A stretch of DNA of 64,000 nucleotides, taken from the NCBI GenBank assembly GCA_918244965.1, contig CAKJYC010000006.1:1-64000 (forward strand), in the 5' to 3' direction. Origin of the DNA: Clostridiales bacterium (GTDB lineage: Bacteria > Bacillota > Clostridia > Christensenellales > CAG-138). This document shows, in pieces, positions 19,212-29,006 of this stretch. Within the stretch, counting starts at the first letter, position 1. Every line of letters starts with the position of its first letter. The notes under the pieces are model-generated. The model was given only the letters and a program-made list of their open reading frames with translations. It was not told the origin of the DNA and did not search any database. A program made the position numbers and the translations under genes.

Positions 19212-20443
19212 CGTTCCGGCTCAACAAACGGCGTGCCGAGGTTCTTTTTCAGCGCAGCGATCATTTCGTCGGAGAGGCCGAGGCCCTTCACATACTGTTC
19301 CGCACAAGCGGCAAGATCGGCTGTGTAGATGTCTGCGACGCCGAACGCGGCGGCAAGCGTTTTTTCGATGTTGCCTGCAGCGATCGCCCGGTACTGGTCG
19401 GTGCCGGGTTCCACACCGTAATAGTTATAATAGGTGATCATGTAGTCGGCGACGACCTCGTTGGCGGACGCGCCCATCAGGCATTCGAGGACGGCGGAGA
19501 CGAAGCCCGCACGGTCCTTGCCCTCCTTGCAGTGGATGAGATACGGCCCGTCATGCGTTGCGAAAAACGCCAGACCCTTCGCAAGCCCGGCTTTGAACGA
19601 CTCGCTTTCAAAGTCCACGCTGACGTTGAGCGCGATGATGTTCCGACGGCTGTAGTAGCTTTCCCAATAGCCTTCATATGCCTGCATCGAGGCCTCGGTG
19701 TCCGTCAGGTTCATGATCGTGTTGATCCCGGCGTCGTTCAGCGCGTCGTCCGCTTCATGATTGCGGTTGAGCTCCGGAGAGACGGGGGAGGAGGAACGGT
19801 ACAGCTTCCAGTCGCCCATGCCCGTCGTTGCAATGTTCCGGAAGTTGGCAAACTGCTCGTCTGTCAGATGGATATAGTCCTCGCGCTCGTTGGTGCGGAC
19901 GAGCTGCCGGAGCATGTATTCATTCAGATAGCCGCCCTTTTCCTGCATGGAGATGGCGACGGCGACAGGCGTGCTTACGCGGAAGTCCCAGCGATAGCCG
20001 GGCTCCTCTGCGATCTGCGTCTTTTCGGCGAGCTGCAGCGTCGTCGCGAGATCGCCCATGTTGATCGCAACGACGACAGGGTTCTTTCCGCTCTGCCCGT
20101 CAATGACGGATACGACAAGCATGCTTCCGGTGTCCACGTCGGAGAATGCGGAGCCGATCGGCATGGTCAGTACCTGCCCGTTGACCGTCACGTTGACGAT
20201 ATCGCCGCATTCGTAACCCATGGCAAACAGGTCCGTTGCGGTGAGCGTGAGCTCCAGATTGCCGTACTTGCCGATATCGGCGACGTCGGTCCGGATCTCC
20301 GGTGCGGCTTCGATCTCCTCCGGCGTCGGCGCAGGCGTCGCTTCGACCGGCGCGGGCGTCGCTTCTGTCGGCGCGGCGCCTCTGCAGCATCCGGCGAGCA
20401 TGACCAAAGCAAACAAAAAAGCAAACAGCTTCACAGATTTCAT
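19208..20443 (-). CDS. Lipoprotein with protein tyrosine phosphatase domain
   Basis: Lipobox MLAGC; PTP loop LIHCKEGKDRAGFVSAVL; start taken at MKSVKLFAFLF. Confidence 0.8.
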   Translation of the reverse strand: MKSVKLFAFLFALVMLAGCCRGAAPTEATPAPVEATPAPTPEEIEAAPEIRTDVADIGKYGNLELTLTATDLFAMGYECGDIVNVTVNGQVLTMPIGSAFSDVDTGSMLVVSVIDGQSGKNPVVVAINMGDLATTLQLAEKTQIAEEPGYRWDFRVSTPVAVAISMQEKGGYLNEYMLRQLVRTNEREDYIHLTDEQFANFRNIATTGMGDWKLYRSSSPVSPELNRNHEADDALNDAGINTIMNLTDTEASMQAYEGYWESYYSRRNIIALNVSVDFESESFKAGLAKGLAFFATHDGPYLIHCKEGKDRAGFVSAVLECLMGASANEVVADYMITYYNYYGVEPGTDQYRAIAAGNIEKTLAAAFGVADIYTADLAACAEQYVKGLGLSDEMIAALKKNLGTPFVEPER

Positions 20444-20548
20444 AAAAGCACCTCGGCATGTATCTATACAAGAAGTGTACCACAGAATTGACATGTCCGC
20501 AACCGGGAAGCGATGCTCTCGGAACGCTGCCTTTGATTTGCAGGCCAG

Positions 20549-20798
20549 GGAAGCAGCGCCGGCGACGCGGCTGCGCCGCGTACACGAACTGCGTTCTCAT
20601 CGCGCCGAAGAGGGACACGAAAAGCCACCCGTTGAGGGTGGCTTTGGCGTCCCCGGTGCGTTACGGCATCGCTTATATTGAAATGGTATAGGAAGCGATG
20701 CCGAGCACACGGCTGCGCCGTGTATACGAACTGCGTTCTCATCGCGCCGAAGAGGGACACGAAAAGCCACCCGTTGAGGGTGGCTTTGGCGTCCCCGG
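20549..20798. repeat. Tandem duplication (142-bp period) of the region downstream of the tRNA
   Basis: 20584-20656 and 20726-20798 are identical over 73 nt; each is preceded by a perfect 7-bp hairpin (ACGCGGC/GCCGCGT and ACACGGC/GCCGTGT). Confidence 0.85.
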
Positions 20799-20831
20799 CG
20801 CGATTCGAACGCGCGGCCTTTCGCTTAGGAG
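20787..20831 (-). tRNA. 3' fragment of tRNA-Arg(CCU); 5' half replaced by island sequence
   Basis: Minus strand CTCCTAAGCGAAAGGCCGCGCGTTCGAATCGCGCCGGGGACGCCA: anticodon loop (CCT), T arm GCGCG-TTCGAAT-CGCGC, acceptor CGGGGAC-GCCA. Upstream does not supply the TTCGC needed to pair the anticodon stem. Confidence 0.75.
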
Positions 20832-20960
20832 TTGTATTCCGACAATCTGTTAATTATGCCCTAAAACACTGAAAAGTGCCTAATTTAGGGCACTTTTAGC
20901 AATTCCATCCATTACCGTTTTAGTCCATATAGTCCACAAAAAGGTCATTTTGTCCACCCG

Positions 20961-20995
20961 AAAGTTAGTCAAAAGTTAGTCAAAAAGTTAGTCAA
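20961..20995. repeat. Three tandem AAAGTTAGTCA repeats next to the tRNA breakpoint (putative integrase arm sites)
   Basis: aaagttagtcaaaagttagtcaaaaagttagtcaaa within 130 bp of the tRNA fragment. Confidence 0.55.
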
Positions 20996-21289
20996 ATCCA
21001 GATAGGAAGATAAAAGTGCAATAGAGTATTGATATGGATTTGTTTATACCGATGTCCACTCATTATAGGTAAGGCAATAATGAATAATATATTTTATTGA
21101 CAGTGGATATTCTATGTTGAACTGGTGTTTATAACTATTATAACCAATTTAAGATATTTAGGAGGGATAGATCGTTTGGTTGTGAGAAAAGAAAGTGAAA
21201 AGGACAAAATATAGCACGGAGACTTGTACTCACATCCTATACAGTTAGGATATAGACTTATTTTACTAAACTGATTCTGGAGGTTGTTT

Positions 21290-24200
21290 ATGGAAGGATT
21301 ACCTAATCTCGTTCAATCATTTATCAAAGAAAACATGAGCATAAAGACTATTCTAAGTCAGGAGATTATTAGCGAAGGAAAATCAGGCGCACTTGTATTT
21401 CGTATAAAAGTTGAAAGTTCAATTCAAGAACGATCTGGTTGGTATTTTGTGAAATGTACTAATTCAAGTAATGAATGGCATGATCATAATAATGATGAAG
21501 CCACTAAAAGAAAAAAAGCGGACTTCCATTCGCCTAAGTTCAAATATAGATTCGCAGAAATGGTTATGGATGGGGTAGTTGACGGTTGGAATGTAATAAT
21601 CCTAAAGCAAGCAAATGATCGCGCTCAGGGATCTGTTTCCTTGATTAAACTGAAAGATATAAATAAGTTCTCAAGTGTTCTAAAACAGATTTCATACGAA
21701 CTGCTGGAAGAGTGGAATACGAATCCTACTTCTGACGGAAATATACAATCCTTTTTTGAGAATATCCTTGCCTATCGAATGGGCCGGGATGGTGTTTTCA
21801 TTAAGAAATTAAAAGAAATCGGGATAGATAGCAATAAAGCGACGCTGAATCTTGGAGATAAGTATTATCCTAACCCTGCTTATTTTATTGTATTGAATTC
21901 ACCGTTGCTTTGGAATAAGATAAATGGGCAAAGTCAACTACAGTTTTATAAAGGCAACATACACGGAGATTTACATTGCGATAATATTATTTGTGATTGT
22001 GATAATGATCCAATCGAGTATTGTATAATTGATCACGATAGCTATTCAAGCGATGGCTATTTATTGTTCGATCATGCATATCTTGAGTTGTATTGTTATC
22101 TGTTCAAAAATGAATATAAAGAAGAAATCAGTGCTGAAGAATGGATTAATCAAGTAGCGCCTTATATTGTGACAAATACATTGGCTGCTGTTGAAAATGA
22201 TTGTAATCGATGGAACAGAGCCGTACGCAATTCCATTTGCGAGGGCATTAAAAAGTGGGCGGATAAACATCATCCGGGTTTAATTGAAGATGTTGAAATG
22301 CAGTTTAGACTTGCGCGCATTGCAGCAGGAATTAATTTCTTTTCCAAGAGAGCAATTATTGACGAAACAATTATTCGTAAACTATTGTATTATATATGTG
22401 AAAATATACTGTGTTTGTTTACAAGAATTGGGTTAATTTGGGACCATCGCTGCGTCACTTATATAGGAGAAAAGAGTATTGTTCCTTTTAATGAAAGCCA
22501 GATTGAGGTTATCACAGATACAAATCCATCTATAGAGGACAAAGAAAGAGAATTTGAAGAATACATAATTAGCAAGCTCTGTGATGCTAGCTTTGCGGGT
22601 GATTACTTAAAATCAGGATTATCAAGTGAACTTAATCTTGGAAGCAGACTTACGCCGCGATTGTTTGAAAAGTATTTTCTTATAAAAAGAAATAAAACAG
22701 AAACTGAAGAGATTAGTTCGACAATATCCAGACTATTTAGAAGTGATAGCTTTAATATGCTCTGTATAGAAGCAGGGCGAGGTAGCGGAAAAAGTACATT
22801 TGTTAATACAACTCTTTTATCAACAGATAAGGAGTATGAATTTGTTTATCCTCACCCTTGTTTTGATCTGACAAAAAGACGTGTTGGAAATGAGTATTGT
22901 GAATGTGGGATACTATCCGAGTTCGAATCGGTTTATAATAATTTGTTAAAGGATACTACATGGAAACAAAAATACTTTTCAGAGATTCAAAGAATATCAA
23001 TTACTGCTAACGACTTCGGGGGATATTTTAGGAAGAATCTTGATCGATCTGTAAATGCATTGCTTAACAATAGTTTTAAAACACTATTCTTTGACCATGC
23101 CGAAAGAATAAGAGCATCAAGCGATGATACCATCGATATAAAGATTTTCTTATTGTTATATTTAGTAGCATTAGCAACAAAACCACAACCCAAAAGTAAT
23201 AAAGAAACAAAGAATCGCAAAAAACCGATAAGATGGATAATGCTTTTTGACGGAATCGAAACATATGTCACTGCTGATGCAGAAAAAGCAATAAGAACGA
23301 TTTTTGAAATACATGATTTCGTGCGTAATGCATTTGATAGCGTTGGAATGGTTCGAGATTTCTTTACCAAGTTTACATTTATCATTCCGGTTCGTACAGC
23401 TACCAGTTTGAACATAGAGCAAGCAGTAGATAGCAGTGGACGTAAAATTTGGGGAAATCACAAAGAGTACATTATCAAACTTCCCCAAACAGATTTTTCA
23501 ATCGAAGCTTTATTAAAAAAGATAAAATATCTCACAAGTATAAAACGTGATACAAGCGAGCAGGAATATCCCTTGATTAAAAGATGTATCGAGATTGTTT
23601 CCGTCTTAATTCCTCGCCCACTTATTCAAAGCTATATCAACGGGCATATTAAACTCAATGAAATAACGGAAAAGGCTCGTTTTTTTGCTGAGCGTAAACT
23701 TCTGCCATTGTTCAATTATGATCATAGAAATATTGTCGACAAGCTCTATGAGTTTGCCGCACTGGATGCTTCTGATCCAAATATTCAGGCGCTTAGTAGA
23801 CTTGATGAAAACTTAAATAATGAGAATATTGATTCGAACATTGTATCTAATGGCAAGCATATGATTTTTTTACGCAGTATTTTTAACGTATTTCGTAGAT
23901 ATGGATTACTAAATCAAATTGGATATTCCGATTTTGATTATATGCACCAGCATGGGATTGCACGAACGCTATTGAATTTTTTATACTACAGAGAGTTAAA
24001 ATTTAGACTGGATTGCATTCGAAATTCTCAAATTGATGCCGGAGGAGAATTTGCAGGGGTTCCGTTTATTGAATTTTTGGATATGCTTAAGCCTTTTGCT
24101 CAAACAGATATCACGCAGCTAGCAAATATCGTCTATAATATTAGTGCGCTAAATGCGGCTACTGATCCTGTTTATACTTGGTCACATTTACTAATAATCC

Positions 24201-25255
24201 GCGGAATCGAAAAAAGACTTTCCATAGAAAGCTTTGATTTGTTAATTCGTAATTACTATCAGGACAACAATAGAGAACATATGAGCAATTGGTATGTAAA
24301 ACTGTCAGATGCAGGTCTCAGCTTTTCTTCATGGGCGTCAAAACAATTTGAGTTCTTATTGTCTAGATGCGATACAGGATCTACCGCTTTATTTGCAAAA
24401 GATATTATAAATGATGTAGCTATTAAAGATAGCTGTGATCGTGTTAAAGATATTATAAATAAAGAAGGGATAACAAGGCTTATTGAAAATGCTATTATTG
24501 GATGTAAATACTGTAAAAATAATGCATTGCCTTGCAAAACCTGCGACACAATCAACAATGACAAAACTGCGATGGATTGTTCTTTGATTCAAAGATATCA
24601 AGAGTGTTTATTGCTGATCGTTGAAAGCATCGACTATATAGATCGATTCCGTTGCTACATATATCAGGTTGGGAAGGCAAACAATTTACCGAATAACATT
24701 CTTAAGGAGAGAAATAATATGCTTCTCGATGTGATCACAGGTTTTAATGCTTTATTTGATGAACTTGAATCCAAAATCATAAGTAATGTCGATGAAAACA
24801 TGGGTTTTTTAGATAAGATGAACAAGAATACAAGAAAGTATTGGAGATTAAGTGAAGATAATATTAGAAATGTAGATTTTTTGAATTCAAAAGGTAAAAA
24901 GTACATTCAAAGAATCAGAACACCTAGATTCCATAGATGGTATTTATATCCGCCGGCGCATATGCATTTGGTAATAGGTATTTCGCGATTCATTGAAGAA
25001 GCTGTTCCATTATTTGACATGAATAAAAGAATACAGATTGTTAGGAATCGCATTAAGTGTAATGTGTGCAATGAAATCATTGAGAGTAATTTGGAGAATA
25101 GAGAGGAAAAGTGCGAGTGTAAATCGTGCATGATTAGTGGTGGACACAAAAGTCTAATACGTAATGGTAAAATAAAAGATTGGCAGGAGATGAGCGAAGT
25201 AATATATGATAATAAAGAATTCGCTTTCGTCAATGGCAAATGGATTCAGCATTAA
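21290..25255 (+). CDS. Large multidomain protein: kinase/phosphotransferase-like N-terminus + P-loop NTPase + Cys-rich C-terminus
   Basis: KGNIHGDLHCDNIICD...YCIIDHDSYSSDGY (APH/kinase catalytic-loop-like); MLCIEAGRGSGKSTFVN (Walker A); CNVCNEII...KCECKSC zinc-ribbon-like end. Confidence 0.75.
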   Translation: MEGLPNLVQSFIKENMSIKTILSQEIISEGKSGALVFRIKVESSIQERSGWYFVKCTNSSNEWHDHNNDEATKRKKADFHSPKFKYRFAEMVMDGVVDGWNVIILKQANDRAQGSVSLIKLKDINKFSSVLKQISYELLEEWNTNPTSDGNIQSFFENILAYRMGRDGVFIKKLKEIGIDSNKATLNLGDKYYPNPAYFIVLNSPLLWNKINGQSQLQFYKGNIHGDLHCDNIICDCDNDPIEYCIIDHDSYSSDGYLLFDHAYLELYCYLFKNEYKEEISAEEWINQVAPYIVTNTLAAVENDCNRWNRAVRNSICEGIKKWADKHHPGLIEDVEMQFRLARIAAGINFFSKRAIIDETIIRKLLYYICENILCLFTRIGLIWDHRCVTYIGEKSIVPFNESQIEVITDTNPSIEDKEREFEEYIISKLCDASFAGDYLKSGLSSELNLGSRLTPRLFEKYFLIKRNKTETEEISSTISRLFRSDSFNMLCIEAGRGSGKSTFVNTTLLSTDKEYEFVYPHPCFDLTKRRVGNEYCECGILSEFESVYNNLLKDTTWKQKYFSEIQRISITANDFGGYFRKNLDRSVNALLNNSFKTLFFDHAERIRASSDDTIDIKIFLLLYLVALATKPQPKSNKETKNRKKPIRWIMLFDGIETYVTADAEKAIRTIFEIHDFVRNAFDSVGMVRDFFTKFTFIIPVRTATSLNIEQAVDSSGRKIWGNHKEYIIKLPQTDFSIEALLKKIKYLTSIKRDTSEQEYPLIKRCIEIVSVLIPRPLIQSYINGHIKLNEITEKARFFAERKLLPLFNYDHRNIVDKLYEFAALDASDPNIQALSRLDENLNNENIDSNIVSNGKHMIFLRSIFNVFRRYGLLNQIGYSDFDYMHQHGIARTLLNFLYYRELKFRLDCIRNSQIDAGGEFAGVPFIEFLDMLKPFAQTDITQLANIVYNISALNAATDPVYTWSHLLIIRGIEKRLSIESFDLLIRNYYQDNNREHMSNWYVKLSDAGLSFSSWASKQFEFLLSRCDTGSTALFAKDIINDVAIKDSCDRVKDIINKEGITRLIENAIIGCKYCKNNALPCKTCDTINNDKTAMDCSLIQRYQECLLLIVESIDYIDRFRCYIYQVGKANNLPNNILKERNNMLLDVITGFNALFDELESKIISNVDENMGFLDKMNKNTRKYWRLSEDNIRNVDFLNSKGKKYIQRIRTPRFHRWYLYPPAHMHLVIGISRFIEEAVPLFDMNKRIQIVRNRIKCNVCNEIIESNLENREEKCECKSCMISGGHKSLIRNGKIKDWQEMSEVIYDNKEFAFVNGKWIQH

Positions 25256-25303
25256 TCAAGATAAAACTATTGAAAGGAATATCTGCTATCGGCAGGATGA
25301 GTT

Positions 25304-26686
25304 ATGATAGTTTATCGCTATAGAACAATTGAAAATGCATTGAAGGAAATAGAGACAGGAACTTTTCATTTTGCCTCAAGAGAAGAGTTGAATGATCCTA
25401 TTGAAGGATATGTGAGCGTTCATTGGCAAGGGGATAAATCAGCATGGGAGGGATTACTGAGAAACTATATCTGCAGCGTTTATAACGCTGTGGAAATGTT
25501 CTTTTTACAATGCCATGAAGGGAGGATATTCAAGGAAAGCTTAATAATTGATATAGAAAGCTATAATAAGGTACCATTAGGTGGAGTATTAAAAATACTT
25601 GGGGAGACTTTTTTACATGATCCAGCAATCCAAAGCATAGCTTCATTTTACGGCGATAACCTTGTAAGAGTTAATGAAAAAGAACTTCATTATATTCTCC
25701 ATCTTATTCATTTTAAGGCTCTTTCATTATGCTTTCAAATCGATGAGAAAAATGGACTGTTTTCAAAAGATTTAGCTGAGGAACTTTTGAAAACATATCC
25801 TCCATCTGGAGAGATATTCTTTCCGTTTTCACTTATGGAGACAGATAGAGTTGGTGAAAAAGACAGGGAGATGATTATTGATAGTGCAATAAGTACAATG
25901 AATAGTTTTTTTGAACTTCTATTGATTCACCAAAGCATTGACACAAGTGATGGCAATAGAGATAATTTGACATCAATTGCTCAACAGAAAAGAAACTGGA
26001 TGAGGTTAAACCTTGATTATCCAAAAGCATATATTCTGCAATTGAAAGAGATGCTATATCCCAGAAGTTATATTGTGTGCTTTTCTGGGAAAAACGATAA
26101 TTCTGCAATGTGGGGAAATTATGCCAATAATCATCAGGGCGTTTGTTTTATCTATGAAACAGATCAAGACAACAGTTTGAAACTGGTGGATCGCAAGAAA
26201 GGCAATTTGAAGCTCGAAGTAAAACCGGTTATTTATCATGGTGAATTAATCGAACGTAATTTTTATGAAACCATCGGACGAGTTACAATGCAACAAGTTA
26301 GGTCTTGGCTAACCGGCACGGATGGGATAAGTAGCTCGATTGAGGTATTCTCTAATACAGATGAGTGGCGTAGAAGCTATTGGAAAACATATCAGATGAA
26401 AATATATCGAAAGAATAAGGCTTGGGAATATGAGAATGAATATCGAATCGTGATTACGGATTCGTTACATGAGTTTTCGACACGAGATAGTCAGAATCTA
26501 AGATATGATACTGCAGCACTAAAAGGGGTAATTTTCGGAATCAACACATCAGACTATGACAAAAAAAGAATCATAGAGAAGATCAAACATAGTAGTTATT
26601 TGTATCAAAACGTTAGTTACAGTCAAGCCGAATACAACGAGAAAACACAGGCTATTATTGTGCGCAAAGCGCTTAGTCAAAGTTGA
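25304..26686 (+). CDS. DUF2971 family protein
   Basis: IVYRYRTIENALKEIETGTFHFASREELNDPIEG and YIVCFSGKNDNSAMWGNYANNHQGVCFIYE. Confidence 0.75.
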   Translation: MIVYRYRTIENALKEIETGTFHFASREELNDPIEGYVSVHWQGDKSAWEGLLRNYICSVYNAVEMFFLQCHEGRIFKESLIIDIESYNKVPLGGVLKILGETFLHDPAIQSIASFYGDNLVRVNEKELHYILHLIHFKALSLCFQIDEKNGLFSKDLAEELLKTYPPSGEIFFPFSLMETDRVGEKDREMIIDSAISTMNSFFELLLIHQSIDTSDGNRDNLTSIAQQKRNWMRLNLDYPKAYILQLKEMLYPRSYIVCFSGKNDNSAMWGNYANNHQGVCFIYETDQDNSLKLVDRKKGNLKLEVKPVIYHGELIERNFYETIGRVTMQQVRSWLTGTDGISSSIEVFSNTDEWRRSYWKTYQMKIYRKNKAWEYENEYRIVITDSLHEFSTRDSQNLRYDTAALKGVIFGINTSDYDKKRIIEKIKHSSYLYQNVSYSQAEYNEKTQAIIVRKALSQS

Positions 26687-26755
26687 AGAATATAATTATT
26701 CTTCGTATGCTTTATATAAGAATCTATAAATATTCAGAAGAAAAAGAAAGCAGAG

Positions 26756-27886
26756 ATGAAAATGGATCGTATTTTTTCTCCAGTAGGACAAGGATGTTTT
26801 GCAATTGAAAAATTCAGTAAAAAAACAGTTGTTGTTTTTGATTGTGGCACTCTCACAAGAATCGGCAACCAAACACGTACTGACTTCATTAATCAGCGGA
26901 TCAAGGAAGAAATCCATTGTGATGAAATAATCCGGTATGTCTTTATTTCTCATTTGGATATTGACCATGTAAATGGGTTGGCATATCTTTTATGGAACTA
27001 TACGGTTAATGAAGTTGTGCTGCCTTTATTATATGATGAGTCTAAAGAGTTATATCTCGGAAAAAACGCGTTATCAGATAGTGAAGAATTCAATAGGTTA
27101 CGCTTTCTGATTGAGCGACCGGTTGAATTTGTTCAAGAGTATAGCAGATATCATCATACAAAGACTACATTTGTTGCCCCGGTGGATGAATTCGGAATAG
27201 AGCAAAAATGGGATATGTCTACATGCTATTCCGGAAAGGAATTTCACATCAATAAATGGGTATTTGTTCCTTTCAATTTCCAGTACAGAGAGAATACGTT
27301 GAAGCTTAAGAAAAACCTTTTGGATATGGGGGTAAACCTTGATATAATCAAAGATAGAAGCGTAGATATCTTGAAGGATAGTGATTTAGTCATTAGAATA
27401 AAGAAAGCGTACAAAAGGATAGATAATGATTTGAATCAGAATGCAATGACTGTTTATTCGGGGCCCAAAGAATATAGTCACTATCAAACAAAAATGCTTA
27501 CACATGGTATCCCAATAGTATGTGGAAGAAACACACCGAAGAAACTGACTAGAGCAGGTTGCTTGTATACTGGTGATTACAATGCAAGCACTAATGAGAG
27601 ATGGGATAACTTAAAATGCTCTTATAGACCTTATTGGGATAATATTGGATTATTGCAAGTCCCTCATCATGGTTCAGAAGATTGTTATAATGATCAGATG
27701 GGATATGATGATTGCTTGCTGATTATAAATGCGGGAACGAAAAATGATTATCATCATCCCAATCCGTCAGTTTTATATAGTCTTTACAAAACAAATAATA
27801 CTGTTATTTGGGTTAGTGAAGAAGAATCTAGTGCAATGCAGTTCAAAATTCTTAGGCGCAAATCAATAGTAGCCAAAAGAATATAA
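26756..27886 (+). CDS. MBL-fold metallo-hydrolase (ComEC-like)
   Basis: FISHLDIDHVNGL (HxxxDH), YTGDYN, LQVPHHGSEDCYN, INAGTKNDYHHPNPSVL. Confidence 0.8.
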   Translation: MKMDRIFSPVGQGCFAIEKFSKKTVVVFDCGTLTRIGNQTRTDFINQRIKEEIHCDEIIRYVFISHLDIDHVNGLAYLLWNYTVNEVVLPLLYDESKELYLGKNALSDSEEFNRLRFLIERPVEFVQEYSRYHHTKTTFVAPVDEFGIEQKWDMSTCYSGKEFHINKWVFVPFNFQYRENTLKLKKNLLDMGVNLDIIKDRSVDILKDSDLVIRIKKAYKRIDNDLNQNAMTVYSGPKEYSHYQTKMLTHGIPIVCGRNTPKKLTRAGCLYTGDYNASTNERWDNLKCSYRPYWDNIGLLQVPHHGSEDCYNDQMGYDDCLLIINAGTKNDYHHPNPSVLYSLYKTNNTVIWVSEEESSAMQFKILRRKSIVAKRI

Positions 27887-27956
27887 TTACGTCCCATATA
27901 GCTTCTTCTCGTGAATGAACCGTAACGCTATGCTACACAATAAGGAGCGTAGAGTT

Positions 27957-28298
27957 ATGGAACATGAGAGCGAATTGAGACTGCTTGCGGATGCAATCCG
28001 GCAGGCAAGAATCGAAAAGAGAATCTCGCAAGAGAAGCTTGCGGAGATGCTGGATGTCTCGACAACGCACGTCAGACATATCGAAAGCGGACACAGAAAG
28101 CCATCCATCGAAAAATTGGTGTCGCTGTGCCAGATCTTGGACATTTCTTTCGATCAGGTGGTGAAGGGCGAGCCACGTCCGGTTTTGAGCTCTGCGGAAC
28201 GCATCTTGAATTGTGTTGAGAATGCATTTTCCGAAGAAGAACGGAACCTGATTGCCGATCTGATCGAGGCAGCAGCGGACAAAAGGACAATCAAATAA
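27957..28298 (+). CDS. XRE-family HTH transcriptional regulator
   Basis: ADAIRQARIEKRISQEKLAEMLDVSTTHVRHIESGHRKPSIEKLVSLCQILDIS. Confidence 0.9.
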   Translation: MEHESELRLLADAIRQARIEKRISQEKLAEMLDVSTTHVRHIESGHRKPSIEKLVSLCQILDISFDQVVKGEPRPVLSSAERILNCVENAFSEEERNLIADLIEAAADKRTIK

Positions 28299-28352
28299 CA
28301 GATAGCGTACTGGTCCAAAAGGCATTCTTTTTGGATCAGTGCCTTTTTGTTC

Positions 28353-28379
28353 GACAAAGACAGACAAAACTCGACAAAC
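28353..28379. promoter_or_regulatory. Three GACAAA(N) direct repeats with exact 10-bp period upstream of the sigma-factor gene
   Basis: GACAAAGACA-GACAAAACTC-GACAAAC at 28353/28363/28373. Confidence 0.5.
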
Positions 28380-28462
28380 ATTTTACAATTTGACGATGGA
28401 CTTTTCGTGAACTGACGGTGTTTTCTATAGTAGGTTCATGAAAGATCCCGAAAGGAACCCAC

Positions 28463-28990
28463 ATGGCAAGCTCAATCATGAACTTTATTGAGGAGAACTA
28501 TCAGAGTCTCCTCTGGTTTGCTGTTCGCATGACGGGGAACTGGGCGGACGGAGAGGACGTTCTGCAGACGGTTGCAACGAAGATCTGTCTGAAGCAGGAC
28601 GAACTCAAGGACATCGCGCATTGCAAATCCTACCTGATGGTTTGCATCCGCAATGCGACGATCAACCAACGGCGCACGAAAGCGAGGCAAAGAGTGGCTG
28701 ACGAGAGCTATGAAAAACTGAAAGACACCTTTTCCGATCCCGCAATCAAACAGGAATACGAGCTTGTGGAGTGGATCGAGACGCTGGATCATCATCTGGA
28801 GTATTATGATGAGCAATCCCGTAAGGCGTTTATTGCTTACTATGTGGATCAGGTTCCGTTGGAGGAAGTCGCCGCTTCATTAGGACTTACCAAGCGGCAG
28901 ACGACAAAGAAGTTTGAGAGCATGCGCAACTATTTGAAGCATCACCATAAGCACCTGTTTGTGCAGTTGAGCGTTTTGTTATCGATGTAA
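28463..28990 (+). CDS. Sigma-70/ECF-like RNA polymerase sigma factor
   Basis: WFAVRMTGNWADGEDVLQTVATKI and EEVAASLGLTKRQTTKKFESMRNYLK region-4-like HTH. Confidence 0.8.
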   Translation: MASSIMNFIEENYQSLLWFAVRMTGNWADGEDVLQTVATKICLKQDELKDIAHCKSYLMVCIRNATINQRRTKARQRVADESYEKLKDTFSDPAIKQEYELVEWIETLDHHLEYYDEQSRKAFIAYYVDQVPLEEVAASLGLTKRQTTKKFESMRNYLKHHHKHLFVQLSVLLSM

Positions 28991-29006
28991 GAAAGGAACA
29001 TTGCCG

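Noticed and set aside
20961-20995. AAAGTTAGTCA repeats considered as a CRISPR remnant
   Set aside because: Repeats are 11 bp with no spacers and no cas genes nearby; better explained as integrase arm sites.
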